DNA of 64,000 bases from Clostridiales bacterium (GTDB lineage Bacteria; Bacillota; Clostridia; Oscillospirales; Acutalibacteraceae). Of this stretch, positions 8,474 to 16,572 are shown one piece after another. The notes beneath the pieces are model-generated. The model ran no database searches, was not told the DNA's origin, and saw only the letters and a program-made list of their open reading frames with translations. Made by a program: the position numbers and the translations under genes. Every line of letters begins with the position of its first letter. The first letter of the stretch is position 1. The stretch is from positions 80,287 through 144,286 of the forward strand of contig DXYF01000016.1 in assembly GCA_019415945.1 (NCBI GenBank). Reading direction: 5' to 3'.

Positions 8474-9243
8474 TCACTTATGAAACACAAACAAATACTC
8501 GTGTGCGATGAGCAAAAAATTATATTTCACGCTGTTTGTTTTCCAATAACCTGTTGCCCTGCAATTATGCTGTTCCTTTATGATGATTTCCTTTAGCTTA
8601 AAGCCTGCGTCTTGAAAAATTTTCATTACATCAAAACTCATCGGAACCATATGCCCTTTCTGACGGGTATCTCCCATAAGCACTGCACAAAACTTATCTT
8701 TCTTTAGTACCCGATAACTTTCGGCTGCAACCTTTTTCATTTCTTCAAGAAAATCCTTGACTTTGAGTTGGGATAAATCTCCGTCTATGCCGTCGCTGTA
8801 TTTGATAATATCGGCATAGGGCGGATAATATCGGCATAGGGCGGGTGAGTGCATATCAGGTCAATACTCTCATCAGGGATAAACTCCAGATTTCGTGCGT
8901 CACCTTTTTTAATATACACTTTTCCTTTTGCCTGTTCATAATCAAAATCAATCTTTTCTCTGCACCGTTCTAAAGCAACATCGTTAATATCAACTCCGAT
9001 TATATCCCGATTCAACAGCTTTGCTTCAACTAGCGTTGTTCCGCCTCCTGCAAACTGGTCAAGCACTAAATCTCCTTCTTTTGAATAGCGGAGAAGAATA
9101 TTGCGAGGAATGTACGGCGACCAGTTACCTCTCCATTTTGCATCGTGAGTTGCCCAATCTCCACGTTTCGGAAACGACCAATGCGTTGTCATTTCCAATT
9201 CAAAATCTTCAGGTTCCCATTTTGTTATCTTTTTATTCGGCAC
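8474..9243 (-). pseudogene. Second DNA methyltransferase of the restriction locus, broken by a 20-bp tandem duplication
   Basis: The GTG start at 9243 overlaps the stop of the preceding gene. The N-terminal part has RGNWSPYIPRNILLRYS and the SAM motif DQFAGGGTTLVEAKLLNRDIIGVD. The catalytic motif THPPYADII lies where a 20-bp unit (8805-8824) is repeated exactly (8825-8844), shifting the frame so the protein ends as RPMPILSNTATA. Removing one copy restores a 249-residue methyltransferase that continues KYSDGIDGDLSQLKVKDF to 8474. The family is the amino-methyltransferase type (N6-adenine or N4-cytosine). In two-methylase systems of this kind the second enzyme protects an alternative DNA form. 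As it stands the gene should be inactive. Confidence 0.8.
8805..8844. repeat. 20-bp exact tandem duplication inside the methylase catalytic motif
   Basis: ATAATATCGGCATAGGGCGG occurs twice back to back. Each copy encodes the PPYADII part of methyltransferase motif IV on the minus strand. The length is not a multiple of three. Confidence 0.95.
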
Positions 9244-9776
9244 TATACAAGCCCCATTTCTATAAGATGGTTATATAACATATTTCTTCCTGACCAATTC
9301 CAATATGTAATATCCTGCTCCATAAACAACCACTTAATGGCAAGTAAAATAATTGCAATAGGTCTTAATATTCCATCTCCATCCGGAAAAACTACATTTT
9401 CTAATCCCTTAAAACTATATTCATTAATTTGAAAAATATTGATAATTTGCTTCGCAACTATATCGTATTCATGCTCATAGTTGTTTTTTACATAGTTTAA
9501 AACTTTAAATATATCATTATGAGAAGGGTTACTATACCTTCTATTCTTTTTAAAATACATTCCACTAATATTTACCGTAAAATCAAAACCCTTGTTCAAA
9601 CCTGTTGGTCTTTTGAGAATAATTGAATATTCACCATAGTGCTCTACGATATAGTGATATTTGGAACAATTTTCACCTTTACCAATTCCGGGTTCTTCTA
9701 AAGTAAATAATTTAGCAACTTCTATTCTGATGCCGGTTCTATTATCAGATTGAAGATTGTATTCAATATTATGCAA
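9243..9776 (-). CDS. Unknown protein of the restriction operon
   Basis: A 177-residue soluble protein between the MutH-type nuclease and the second methylase. The first ATG codons lie at 9800-9794, inside the end of the nuclease gene and too close to the GGAGG at about 9790, so the TTG at 9776 is preferred; the start is uncertain. I recognise no motif. The sequence has GKGENCSKYHYIVEHYGEYSIILKRPTG early and a mixed alpha/beta pattern. Tight spacing on both sides implies co-expression with the restriction genes, so a role as nuclease subunit or specificity partner is possible but inferred from position only. Confidence 0.75.
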   Translation of the reverse strand: MHNIEYNLQSDNRTGIRIEVAKLFTLEEPGIGKGENCSKYHYIVEHYGEYSIILKRPTGLNKGFDFTVNISGMYFKKNRRYSNPSHNDIFKVLNYVKNNYEHEYDIVAKQIINIFQINEYSFKGLENVVFPDGDGILRPIAIILLAIKWLFMEQDITYWNWSGRNMLYNHLIEMGLV

Positions 9777-9783
9777 TGCAATG

Positions 9784-10440
9784 TTAACCTCCATATGCAA
9801 TTCTTACATCATAAACAAATTGCTTTTGAAAATAAAAAGCATGGTTTTTGTTTGAAACTTTCCGTCCGTATATTTTTGAATAAACTGGATGATAAGGCTT
9901 AGAGTCCTTGCTCCTAACCTGAATATGCCTACCGTTTGATGTATGTATAAATCCATCCTTTGATGTTTCAATGTGTTCTTTTAACTGTATGCAAATAGAG
10001 TAATAATCATCTCTCCAAATGTTCAAAAGAGAAGAAAACTCGGGTTTTGACAAATCAATATGAATTGCATCAAGAAACATCCAGTTATGCGGATCTCCGA
10101 CTTTGCAAACAGGTACATACAACATATTGTTGATTTTCTCGTATAAGTGTGTTTCTTCAAACGGTTTTTCAACAATTAGTTCGTCAATAATACTTGCAAT
10201 TTGCGTAATAAAAACTGTCTCAAGAGGTCTACCTGTTGCATCACATTTATTGCTCTTTAGTTCTCCGTCCTCAAAGCCGATGTTTGCATTATCAAGTTTC
10301 TTTCCTAAAGCCATTTCCAGTAATTGACCGGTTTTGCCTTTGTTCTTGATAATCATAGGAAAATCTAACTCTTCAAAAATATCCGCAAAAGGGATATTGC
10401 AAATGGTTTTAATTTTTGCCTGTGCTTCTTTTAACTTCAT
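9784..10440 (-). CDS. MutH/Sau3AI-family type II restriction endonuclease
   Basis: A 218-residue protein starting MKLKEAQAKIKTI, with AAGG upstream; the longer start at 10476 lacks a ribosome site. NKGKTGQLLEMALGKKLDNANIGFEDGELKSNK contains the family signature: the conserved Glu in GQLLE, then D-x-ELK of the PD-(D/E)xK centre. MutH and Sau3AI relatives cut at GATC. The Dam-type methylase upstream supports GATC as the site, although this is inferred. The length is close to MutH and to one half of Sau3AI. No lesion is seen, so the enzyme should be active and must be balanced by the intact Dam-like protein. Confidence 0.82.
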   Translation of the reverse strand: MKLKEAQAKIKTICNIPFADIFEELDFPMIIKNKGKTGQLLEMALGKKLDNANIGFEDGELKSNKCDATGRPLETVFITQIASIIDELIVEKPFEETHLYEKINNMLYVPVCKVGDPHNWMFLDAIHIDLSKPEFSSLLNIWRDDYYSICIQLKEHIETSKDGFIHTSNGRHIQVRSKDSKPYHPVYSKIYGRKVSNKNHAFYFQKQFVYDVRIAYGG

Positions 10441-10522
10441 AGTTATTGACCTTCTTTCCAAAGGAATAAACTGCACATATTGCGCAGTTCAAATAATCAT
10501 ATATAGGGTATTAAGTATTAAT

Positions 10523-10557
10523 CTGATAGTGCAGAAAAAATTTTTCTGCACTATCAG
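10523..10557. promoter_or_regulatory. Perfect 35-bp palindrome between methylase and nuclease genes
   Basis: CTGATAGTGCAGAAAAA is followed after one base by its exact reverse complement. It sits between the zinc-ribbon gene (stop at 10574) and the nuclease start (10440). It may be a terminator limiting readthrough from the methylase to the nuclease, or an operator. The U-rich tract lies inside the stem, which is unusual for a terminator. Confidence 0.55.
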
Positions 10558-10573
10558 CACTTTTGTTAGGGAT

Positions 10574-10726
10574 TTAACTATCACTCCTACATTCTTTGCA
10601 CCAAGACTGCGGAATGATTTTTTCATCGCCCATATTTCTGTAACCAAAAAGCTCTTCTATCTCTTCTTCTCCGTGAGCAATTTTACCACAGTTTGGACAT
10701 TCTGCATATTCACCATATGGCATCAT
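10574..10726 (-). CDS. Small zinc-ribbon protein in the restriction operon
   Basis: A 50-residue protein starting MMPYGEYAECPNCGKIAHG and ending SWCKECRSDS, with a GGGGGGTGA ribosome site upstream of the ATG at 10726. CPNCG and WCKEC form a four-cysteine zinc ribbon. It lies 16 bases after the Dam-like gene and before the palindrome, so it is probably cotranscribed with the methylase. Small zinc-ribbon proteins can serve as transcription or nuclease cofactors; no function can be assigned here. The strict cysteine spacing and clean ribosome site argue that it is real. Confidence 0.75.
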   Translation of the reverse strand: MMPYGEYAECPNCGKIAHGEEEIEELFGYRNMGDEKIIPQSWCKECRSDS

Positions 10727-10741
10727 TTCACCCCCCTTTTT

Positions 10742-11806
10742 TTAATAATTTTTAATCAACAGTTCATTTATTTTTCCTCTGCCTTTGCCTTTGCTGTTAA
10801 TAGCTCTGTTTGCCGACACTCGATTTATGTTAAGCCCAGCATACAGGCCATCAAAGAATTCGTCATTTTCATCTACATTCTTCGGATCTGAATTACTTGC
10901 CATTACTTTCGCTGTTTTAAGTGATTTAATAAATTCGGCTAATTTAATCTGATCTTCATCATTAAAGTCATCAGCATTGTATGACGTAAATTCAGACGTC
11001 TTTGTCAGCGGTCTGTATGGTGGATCGAAATATACTAAAGTGTTTTCATCAACTACATTTTCAATGCAAGTATAATCGGCTGTCAGAATAGTAACGCATT
11101 GCAAAAGCTCTGAAGTTTTTTTGAGGTTATCAATATCGCAGATTTTCGGATTTTTATAAGCTCCCATCGGCACATTATACAAGCCTTTTCTGTTGACTCT
11201 ATACAAACCGTTGAAACAGGTCTTGTTCAGGTAGATAAACAATGCTGCCCTCAACAACGAATTGTTTTCATCCGGTTTCTGAATTTCTGCGTTGAACCGC
11301 TCTCTCTGCTGATAATAGTATTCTTTTCTGCCCTCATCATCTCTTTTAAGGTGCTCATTTTCATACTTCATCAGCAATTCTATTAACTGATTTACATTTT
11401 CTTTTACTGCTATGTAAGCGTTCATCAGCTCGGCATTCGTATCGCATATATAGACCTCGTCCATTTCATATGTGTTGAGAATATCAAACAGTACAGCTCC
11501 TGCTCCGACCATAGGCTCACAATATTTGCGTATGGTTGTTCCCATTCCGGCAGGATAGAATTTTCTGATTGTAGGCAACAGCTGTCCTTTACCGCCTGCC
11601 CATTTCACAAAGGGTTTTGCAGGATTTTTATTGTCATATCTTATTGTTCTTCCGTCAACAGGCTTTACAGCGTCCTTTGGTATTATCCACATATTTCCGA
11701 GCATAGCTACATCGGGAATTCTGTTTTCCTGACACAAAGTTATAACTCTCCTATGGGATATACTCCATTTTTCTGCGGCTTCACCAGCAGTCATATAAGC
11801 AAACAT
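10742..11806 (-). CDS. Dam-type adenine methyltransferase with N-terminal HTH
   Basis: The start at 11806 (MFAYMTAGEAAEKW) has GAGGTGA five bases upstream; longer starts read into the promoter region. Residues 5-45 form an excisionase/MerR-like HTH (MTAGEAAEKWSISHRRVITL ending in MWIIPKDAVKP). From about residue 60 comes the Dam/DpnM domain: KPFVKWAGGKGQLLP (motif X/I region), EPMVGAGAVLFDIL, and the catalytic YFDPPY. DpnM relatives methylate adenine in GATC. The 354-residue length is the Dam domain plus the HTH. The HTH may let the enzyme bind its own promoter and regulate the operon, as in other control-methylase fusions; that is inference. It is divergent from the WYL regulator gene. Confidence 0.88.
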   Translation of the reverse strand: MFAYMTAGEAAEKWSISHRRVITLCQENRIPDVAMLGNMWIIPKDAVKPVDGRTIRYDNKNPAKPFVKWAGGKGQLLPTIRKFYPAGMGTTIRKYCEPMVGAGAVLFDILNTYEMDEVYICDTNAELMNAYIAVKENVNQLIELLMKYENEHLKRDDEGRKEYYYQQRERFNAEIQKPDENNSLLRAALFIYLNKTCFNGLYRVNRKGLYNVPMGAYKNPKICDIDNLKKTSELLQCVTILTADYTCIENVVDENTLVYFDPPYRPLTKTSEFTSYNADDFNDEDQIKLAEFIKSLKTAKVMASNSDPKNVDENDEFFDGLYAGLNINRVSANRAINSKGKGRGKINELLIKNY

Positions 11807-12022
11807 TCTATCACCTCGAATATTACTGTTTTTATTATATTCTAATTCTGGAATAATAGCAATACTATTTTTATATAAAAAAGAAAGTTCAGATCTATGT
11901 ACTTTATCCATAAGAAAAAACTCACTTTCTTTTGTAAAAGTTATTTTTTTCTTGAACACACTATTTTCAGGTGATATACTAAATATAAAGAATATACTTA
12001 CCAAAATATTATGGAGGATACT

Positions 12023-13015
12023 TTGAGCAGAAATAAGAGCAGAATATTAATGCTATACAGAATACTGGAAAAATACACTGATGAAGATCATCAATTATCT
12101 ATGGAGGAGATTTTACAAAAGCTCTACAACAAAGGATTTGAATGTGAACATGACTCTGTAAAAAGAGATATTAAATTACTGCGTGAAGATTTTGGCGTAG
12201 AAATAATTTCAGGCAGAGGTAGAAATGCTACCTACTTTATCGGAGACCGTCTTTTACAAAACGCCGAAATAAAATTATTGTTAGACTCTATTTATGCCTC
12301 TAATATTATTCCAAACGGCATTGCGGATAGTATATCAAAGAAGTTGAGAAGCACCGTCAGCATATATGATGCAGAAGCATTAGACAGGAGTATTTTAGGT
12401 ATCAATATTGCAAAAAGTGAAAACAAGAGAATACTAATCAACATAAATAATATTGTGCACGCAATAAATAATAAAAAGCAGATTTCCTTTGAATACCGTC
12501 ATTGGACTAAGGATAAGGTCCTGAAAAACAGAAATGGAAAATCATATTCATTAAATCCGTTTACACTTATTTGGGCAGACGGTAGATATTATCTTTATGG
12601 ATATGACACCAAGGAAACTGATGGTATTCTTAAAGAAAGAGTTTACAGAGTTGACAAACTCTACCATATTGAACAGTTGGAATTTGAAATAAGAGGAAAG
12701 GAACAGTTTTCAGAATTCAATCCGGATACATATGTATCCCGAAGAATCGGCATGTTTTCCGGGAAAGAAGAATGTATTACTGTAAAAATCCCCGAATACT
12801 TGGTAGGTGCATTTCTTGACCAATTTGGTACAAACATTGAAATTTGTGATGACGAGCAAACAGAATATTTACAGGTTTCCTTTTATGCTGTTCCGTCTAA
12901 TATATTTTTAGGATGGATAATTGGTCTTGGTAATGTAGAGATTTTACAGCCCGATAATGTGAAATCAAAAATGATCGAACTTTTAAAAAAGAATATAGAT
13001 TTATGTCAAGGATAA
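12023..13015 (+). CDS. WYL-domain transcriptional regulator
   Basis: A 330-residue protein. The TTG at 12023 (MSRNKSRILMLYRILEKYTD) is preferred since GGAGGA lies five bases upstream; an ATG at 12011 overlaps that ribosome site. Residues 1-60 form a winged HTH (LSMEEILQKLYNKGFECEHDSVKRDIKLLREDFGVEI). The middle part is the WYL sensor domain (ISFEYRHW, LNPFTLIWADGRYYLYGYD, RVYRVDKL) followed by a WCX extension. WYL regulators often control defence genes and sense nucleic acids or nucleotides. It is followed directly by the helicase-nuclease gene, separated only by a hairpin. Confidence 0.88.
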   Translation: MSRNKSRILMLYRILEKYTDEDHQLSMEEILQKLYNKGFECEHDSVKRDIKLLREDFGVEIISGRGRNATYFIGDRLLQNAEIKLLLDSIYASNIIPNGIADSISKKLRSTVSIYDAEALDRSILGINIAKSENKRILININNIVHAINNKKQISFEYRHWTKDKVLKNRNGKSYSLNPFTLIWADGRYYLYGYDTKETDGILKERVYRVDKLYHIEQLEFEIRGKEQFSEFNPDTYVSRRIGMFSGKEECITVKIPEYLVGAFLDQFGTNIEICDDEQTEYLQVSFYAVPSNIFLGWIIGLGNVEILQPDNVKSKMIELLKKNIDLCQG

Positions 13016-13050
13016 ATAGGGGGTACTATATGCCCTTATTTATCCTTTTT
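13008..13050 (+). terminator. Hairpin at the WYL/helicase junction
   Basis: AAGGATAAATAGGG and CCCTTATTTATCCTT form a stem of about 14 pairs with one bulge, followed by TTT. The left arm overlaps the WYL stop codon. The loop holds a GGGGG motif and an ATG (13030) in the helicase frame. It can act as an attenuating terminator or hide that start. Confidence 0.55.
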
Positions 13051-16000
13051 ATTATGTTATACTATATAGTGACAAATCTTAACGAGGTGATAACTACGAA
13101 ACAATACATAGACTCAGTTTTAAACGACAATGTAAACGGCCTTTTTCTTTGTGAACTTCCCACAGGATACGGAAAAACTTACACAATCACAAATTGTATG
13201 CGAGAATACGCCGCAAATCCTAACAACACAAGAAAAATAATATACCTTACAACCCTCAACAAAAATCTTCCGGAAGAGGATTTAAAAAGAGCATATAATG
13301 ATGAAAAATTATACAATAAAGAGGTACTGCGAATACGTTCAAATTTTGATGAAGTTGTAGATAAAATCCCTGTTCTTGATATTCCTGAAGAATTTATATC
13401 CGCTGAATATTATGAACTTGAAAAAGCAATAAGAAATTACAAAAAAATAAAAAACAGCAATATAAACGATACTCAATATCAACAGATGTTAGTTGATATT
13501 GTTAACAGGGCAGAAAGAAATTTCAGGCACTTTGTTTCCGATACACTGAAAAAGAGGTTTTCAAATAAAAAAGACAAGCTAAAAGCAATAAAGAATGATG
13601 CAAATTACAAGTGGATAGGTGCACTTTATCCTGCAGTATTTGCTGATGAAAGAAAGATTATTCTTATGAGTATCAGCAAATTTATGAAGCGAAATTCTGT
13701 TATAGTAGAACCTAGTTATGAATTTATAAAATCTCCTTTATTTACCGATTCAATCATTATTGTTGATGAATTTGATGCGACAAAATCCACTATTGAAAAT
13801 GAGCTGATTGAAAGAGCTGTTTCAGTTCGAGAAGATTATATTTCTGTTTTCAGGCAGATATTAAGAACTTTTAACACGGATTATTTTTCAAACAATCTTA
13901 AAAAGGCTATTGACTCAATTGACTATAGTAAAGGTAAAATAATTACCTTTGCAAAGTTGAAAAAAGAGGCGGATGAAATTGCCAATGAATATCACACTAA
14001 TCTGAGTATAAAGGTAAACGAAAATCATATTGACAGAAAACAAAATTTCCTGTTCAAGGATGCTACCTACCACTCTATACTAAATGGAAATGCAAAGTAT
14101 ATTCGTGCAACAAAGGATAAGGAGGAAAACATTGTTAAGGTTTTCTTTGAGGATAAAAAAACATTCTTTGAAAACCGCAAAAAAGACGATATTGTAATTT
14201 ATAGCTTTTTAAGAAATATTAACAGATTTTTACTTCACTTCAGAAGATTTCTTTTTCACTGGGCTAATGAATATATGAACATCATCAACAAGGAAAGACC
14301 GTTTATTGCTGATGCTATGACTATTGAAAATGCTATATCTACTATTATGAAAAAGCTTGAGCTTAGCAGTAACCAAAGCAAACTCCTGCTTGGTGAATTA
14401 TGTGAGCAGAAAATAAGTCAGAAAGAAAAACACAATATTCCAGACGATTCTTTCTACCAAAAAGGAATTGAAATCTTTGAATTTGAAGATAGCGACTCAC
14501 ACTTTGACTTTACAAATCTCCGTTTTATAAAACTATATGATACACCTGAAAAAATTATAGGATATATTTCAAAGCACAATGCTGTCATCGGACTTTCAGC
14601 TACCGCTGAAATACCTACTGTTGTCGGCAACTACAATCTTGATTATCTCAGAAACTATCTGGAGAACGACTTTCATTCTACACCTGAAGATATGAAAGAC
14701 AGAGTTAAAAAACAGATGTTCAGGCTTTATGAACCATACAAGGACAAAGGAATTAGTCTTAGCACCGAAGTTATCAGTACTGAGTACAGTGAAAGCAGAA
14801 GTGAAGATATTTGCAGAGAATTATTTGAAAACAATGATTTTTCAATGGTATGCGGTAATATTATTGACAATGAGTGTGAAGAAATATATTACCGAATCAG
14901 GTACTGCAATATTCTGTATGCTATGGTATCCTTCCTTAAAAATACAACACTAAAATCCATGCTTTACCTTGGAATGGCTCTTCCTGAGGAAAACAAAGCA
15001 TCTATGAACTATAATCTGCTTTTAGGATTAATGGAAAAGGCAATTTTATTTTGCGGACTAAACTATAACGCAACAGATACACTGTTTGTGCTTAAAAGCA
15101 AAAATTTTGAAGAGGATAAAAAAGTTCTGATTAATAAATTGGAGCAAGGAGAAAAAATTCTTATAATTTCTTCTTACAGTACAATCGGCGCAGGGCAAAA
15201 TCTGCAATATGCAGTTACAGACAAAACAAACTATATTGAACTTGCCGAATGTAAAAATCCAAAGGATAAACGCCACTTTACAAAGGATATTGATGCTCTG
15301 TATCTTGGAAATATTACAAATCTTACTACCAATATTTATACAGATGAAAAAATTACAGTTAACCAGCTGATAAGTATGTTGGTACAAATAGAAAGTCTGT
15401 ATGAAAACGGAGAAATCAAGCGTTCACAACTTAATAGTCTTATTAGAACAGCCTTTAATTCCTACTCTACAGGGCATACATATGAAAATAATGAACTATA
15501 TAAAATTAAAAGTATCCGTATGCAGGCAACAAGAGAAGTCATTCAGGCAGTAGGCAGAATGTGCCGCACATTTGTGAAAAACAGAAACATTAATATTTAC
15601 ATTGAGGACAAGCTGCTTGAAAAGATATATAGCGGTGAACTACGGAAAAGAATAATGTCGCCTGAGCTGGAGGCTATTGCTGTTTTGAGAGAAACTCTTG
15701 GAAGTGATTATTCGGATGAACGGCAGCGCATCCTTAATACTGCAGAAAAAATATCTTCAACCGGAATGTGGACTATTAAAGGCTTGCTTTACAGAAAATG
15801 GAACGAAAGGAGTATGCAAATATGGCATGAATTAAGAGAGCTGGTGTTGACTTTTCCTACTGCAAATCAAAGCCAATATAATGCTGACTATAATTTGAAA
15901 ATGCTTTATATTACTGCCGGTAAAAAAATCAACAAATACCTTTACTCTCAGTACTATGATTTTGATGATGTAATTATTGATTTTGGTACAAGTAAAATTG

Positions 16001-16572
16001 ACTTTCAAAACAGTGGCAGAGCAAAAATGAAGGGTATAACAAACGAAACTATTATTTATGAGGCAGGAGAGAAAAACTCTTATCTTCCATACGCGATGAA
16101 ATATAGCGGTATGAGAGAACACTTCATTAAATTAGGTTATGCAACAACTTTTGAAAAAAATATGTATATGATGAGCCCTGTGCTTTTCCACAACATCTAT
16201 AAAGGTGCATTAGGAGAAGTCTGCGGCGAGTTTATACTAAGCAGAGAACGGGGAATGAAATTAAAGCCAATTAATGACCCTGATAGATTTGAGTCCTTTG
16301 ATTTTGAACTTAATGACGGTATTTATGTTGACTTCAAAAACTGGAAGCCTACTTACCTGCAGGACAGAGAAAGCACTACTGAAAGAATACGGCAAAAGCT
16401 TGATACTATTAAGGGCAAAAGGGCATATATAATCAACCTTGTAGGAAACAACAATACGAAACCTACTATAAGCTGTGACGGAAAAATTGTAGAGATTCCG
16501 GGATTGATTGACCAAGACGGAAAACCTATAACCACAAATATTAATATGATAAGGAGTGAAGATTTTTTATGA
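13030..16572 (+). CDS. Large SF2 helicase with C-terminal PD-(D/E)xK-like nuclease
   Basis: About 1,180 residues. Motifs, numbered from an in-frame ATG at 13003: Walker A LPTGYGKT (about 52-59), Walker B IIVDEFDA (about 252), SAT motif GLSATAE (about 529), SSYSTIGAGQN (about 722) and motif VI QAVGRMCR (about 848). This order resembles XPD/DinG-like helicases. Near 1,099-1,114, FDFELNDGIYVDFKNWK has the D-x(n)-DxK spacing of a restriction-type nuclease. The start is uncertain: ATG 13030 has GGGGG upstream but gives a hydrophobic leader; GTG codons at 13069 and 13087 give a more normal N-terminus. It overlaps the next gene by four bases (ATGA), so the two are translationally coupled. Role in anti-phage defence is inference. 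Confidence 0.82.
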   Translation: MPLFILFIMLYYIVTNLNEVITTKQYIDSVLNDNVNGLFLCELPTGYGKTYTITNCMREYAANPNNTRKIIYLTTLNKNLPEEDLKRAYNDEKLYNKEVLRIRSNFDEVVDKIPVLDIPEEFISAEYYELEKAIRNYKKIKNSNINDTQYQQMLVDIVNRAERNFRHFVSDTLKKRFSNKKDKLKAIKNDANYKWIGALYPAVFADERKIILMSISKFMKRNSVIVEPSYEFIKSPLFTDSIIIVDEFDATKSTIENELIERAVSVREDYISVFRQILRTFNTDYFSNNLKKAIDSIDYSKGKIITFAKLKKEADEIANEYHTNLSIKVNENHIDRKQNFLFKDATYHSILNGNAKYIRATKDKEENIVKVFFEDKKTFFENRKKDDIVIYSFLRNINRFLLHFRRFLFHWANEYMNIINKERPFIADAMTIENAISTIMKKLELSSNQSKLLLGELCEQKISQKEKHNIPDDSFYQKGIEIFEFEDSDSHFDFTNLRFIKLYDTPEKIIGYISKHNAVIGLSATAEIPTVVGNYNLDYLRNYLENDFHSTPEDMKDRVKKQMFRLYEPYKDKGISLSTEVISTEYSESRSEDICRELFENNDFSMVCGNIIDNECEEIYYRIRYCNILYAMVSFLKNTTLKSMLYLGMALPEENKASMNYNLLLGLMEKAILFCGLNYNATDTLFVLKSKNFEEDKKVLINKLEQGEKILIISSYSTIGAGQNLQYAVTDKTNYIELAECKNPKDKRHFTKDIDALYLGNITNLTTNIYTDEKITVNQLISMLVQIESLYENGEIKRSQLNSLIRTAFNSYSTGHTYENNELYKIKSIRMQATREVIQAVGRMCRTFVKNRNINIYIEDKLLEKIYSGELRKRIMSPELEAIAVLRETLGSDYSDERQRILNTAEKISSTGMWTIKGLLYRKWNERSMQIWHELRELVLTFPTANQSQYNADYNLKMLYITAGKKINKYLYSQYYDFDDVIIDFGTSKIDFQNSGRAKMKGITNETIIYEAGEKNSYLPYAMKYSGMREHFIKLGYATTFEKNMYMMSPVLFHNIYKGALGEVCGEFILSRERGMKLKPINDPDRFESFDFELNDGIYVDFKNWKPTYLQDRESTTERIRQKLDTIKGKRAYIINLVGNNNTKPTISCDGKIVEIPGLIDQDGKPITTNINMIRSEDFL

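Noticed and set aside
10523..10557. Palindrome as an IS end or CRISPR remnant
   Set aside because: Only one copy exists and no flanking duplication or transposase is visible.
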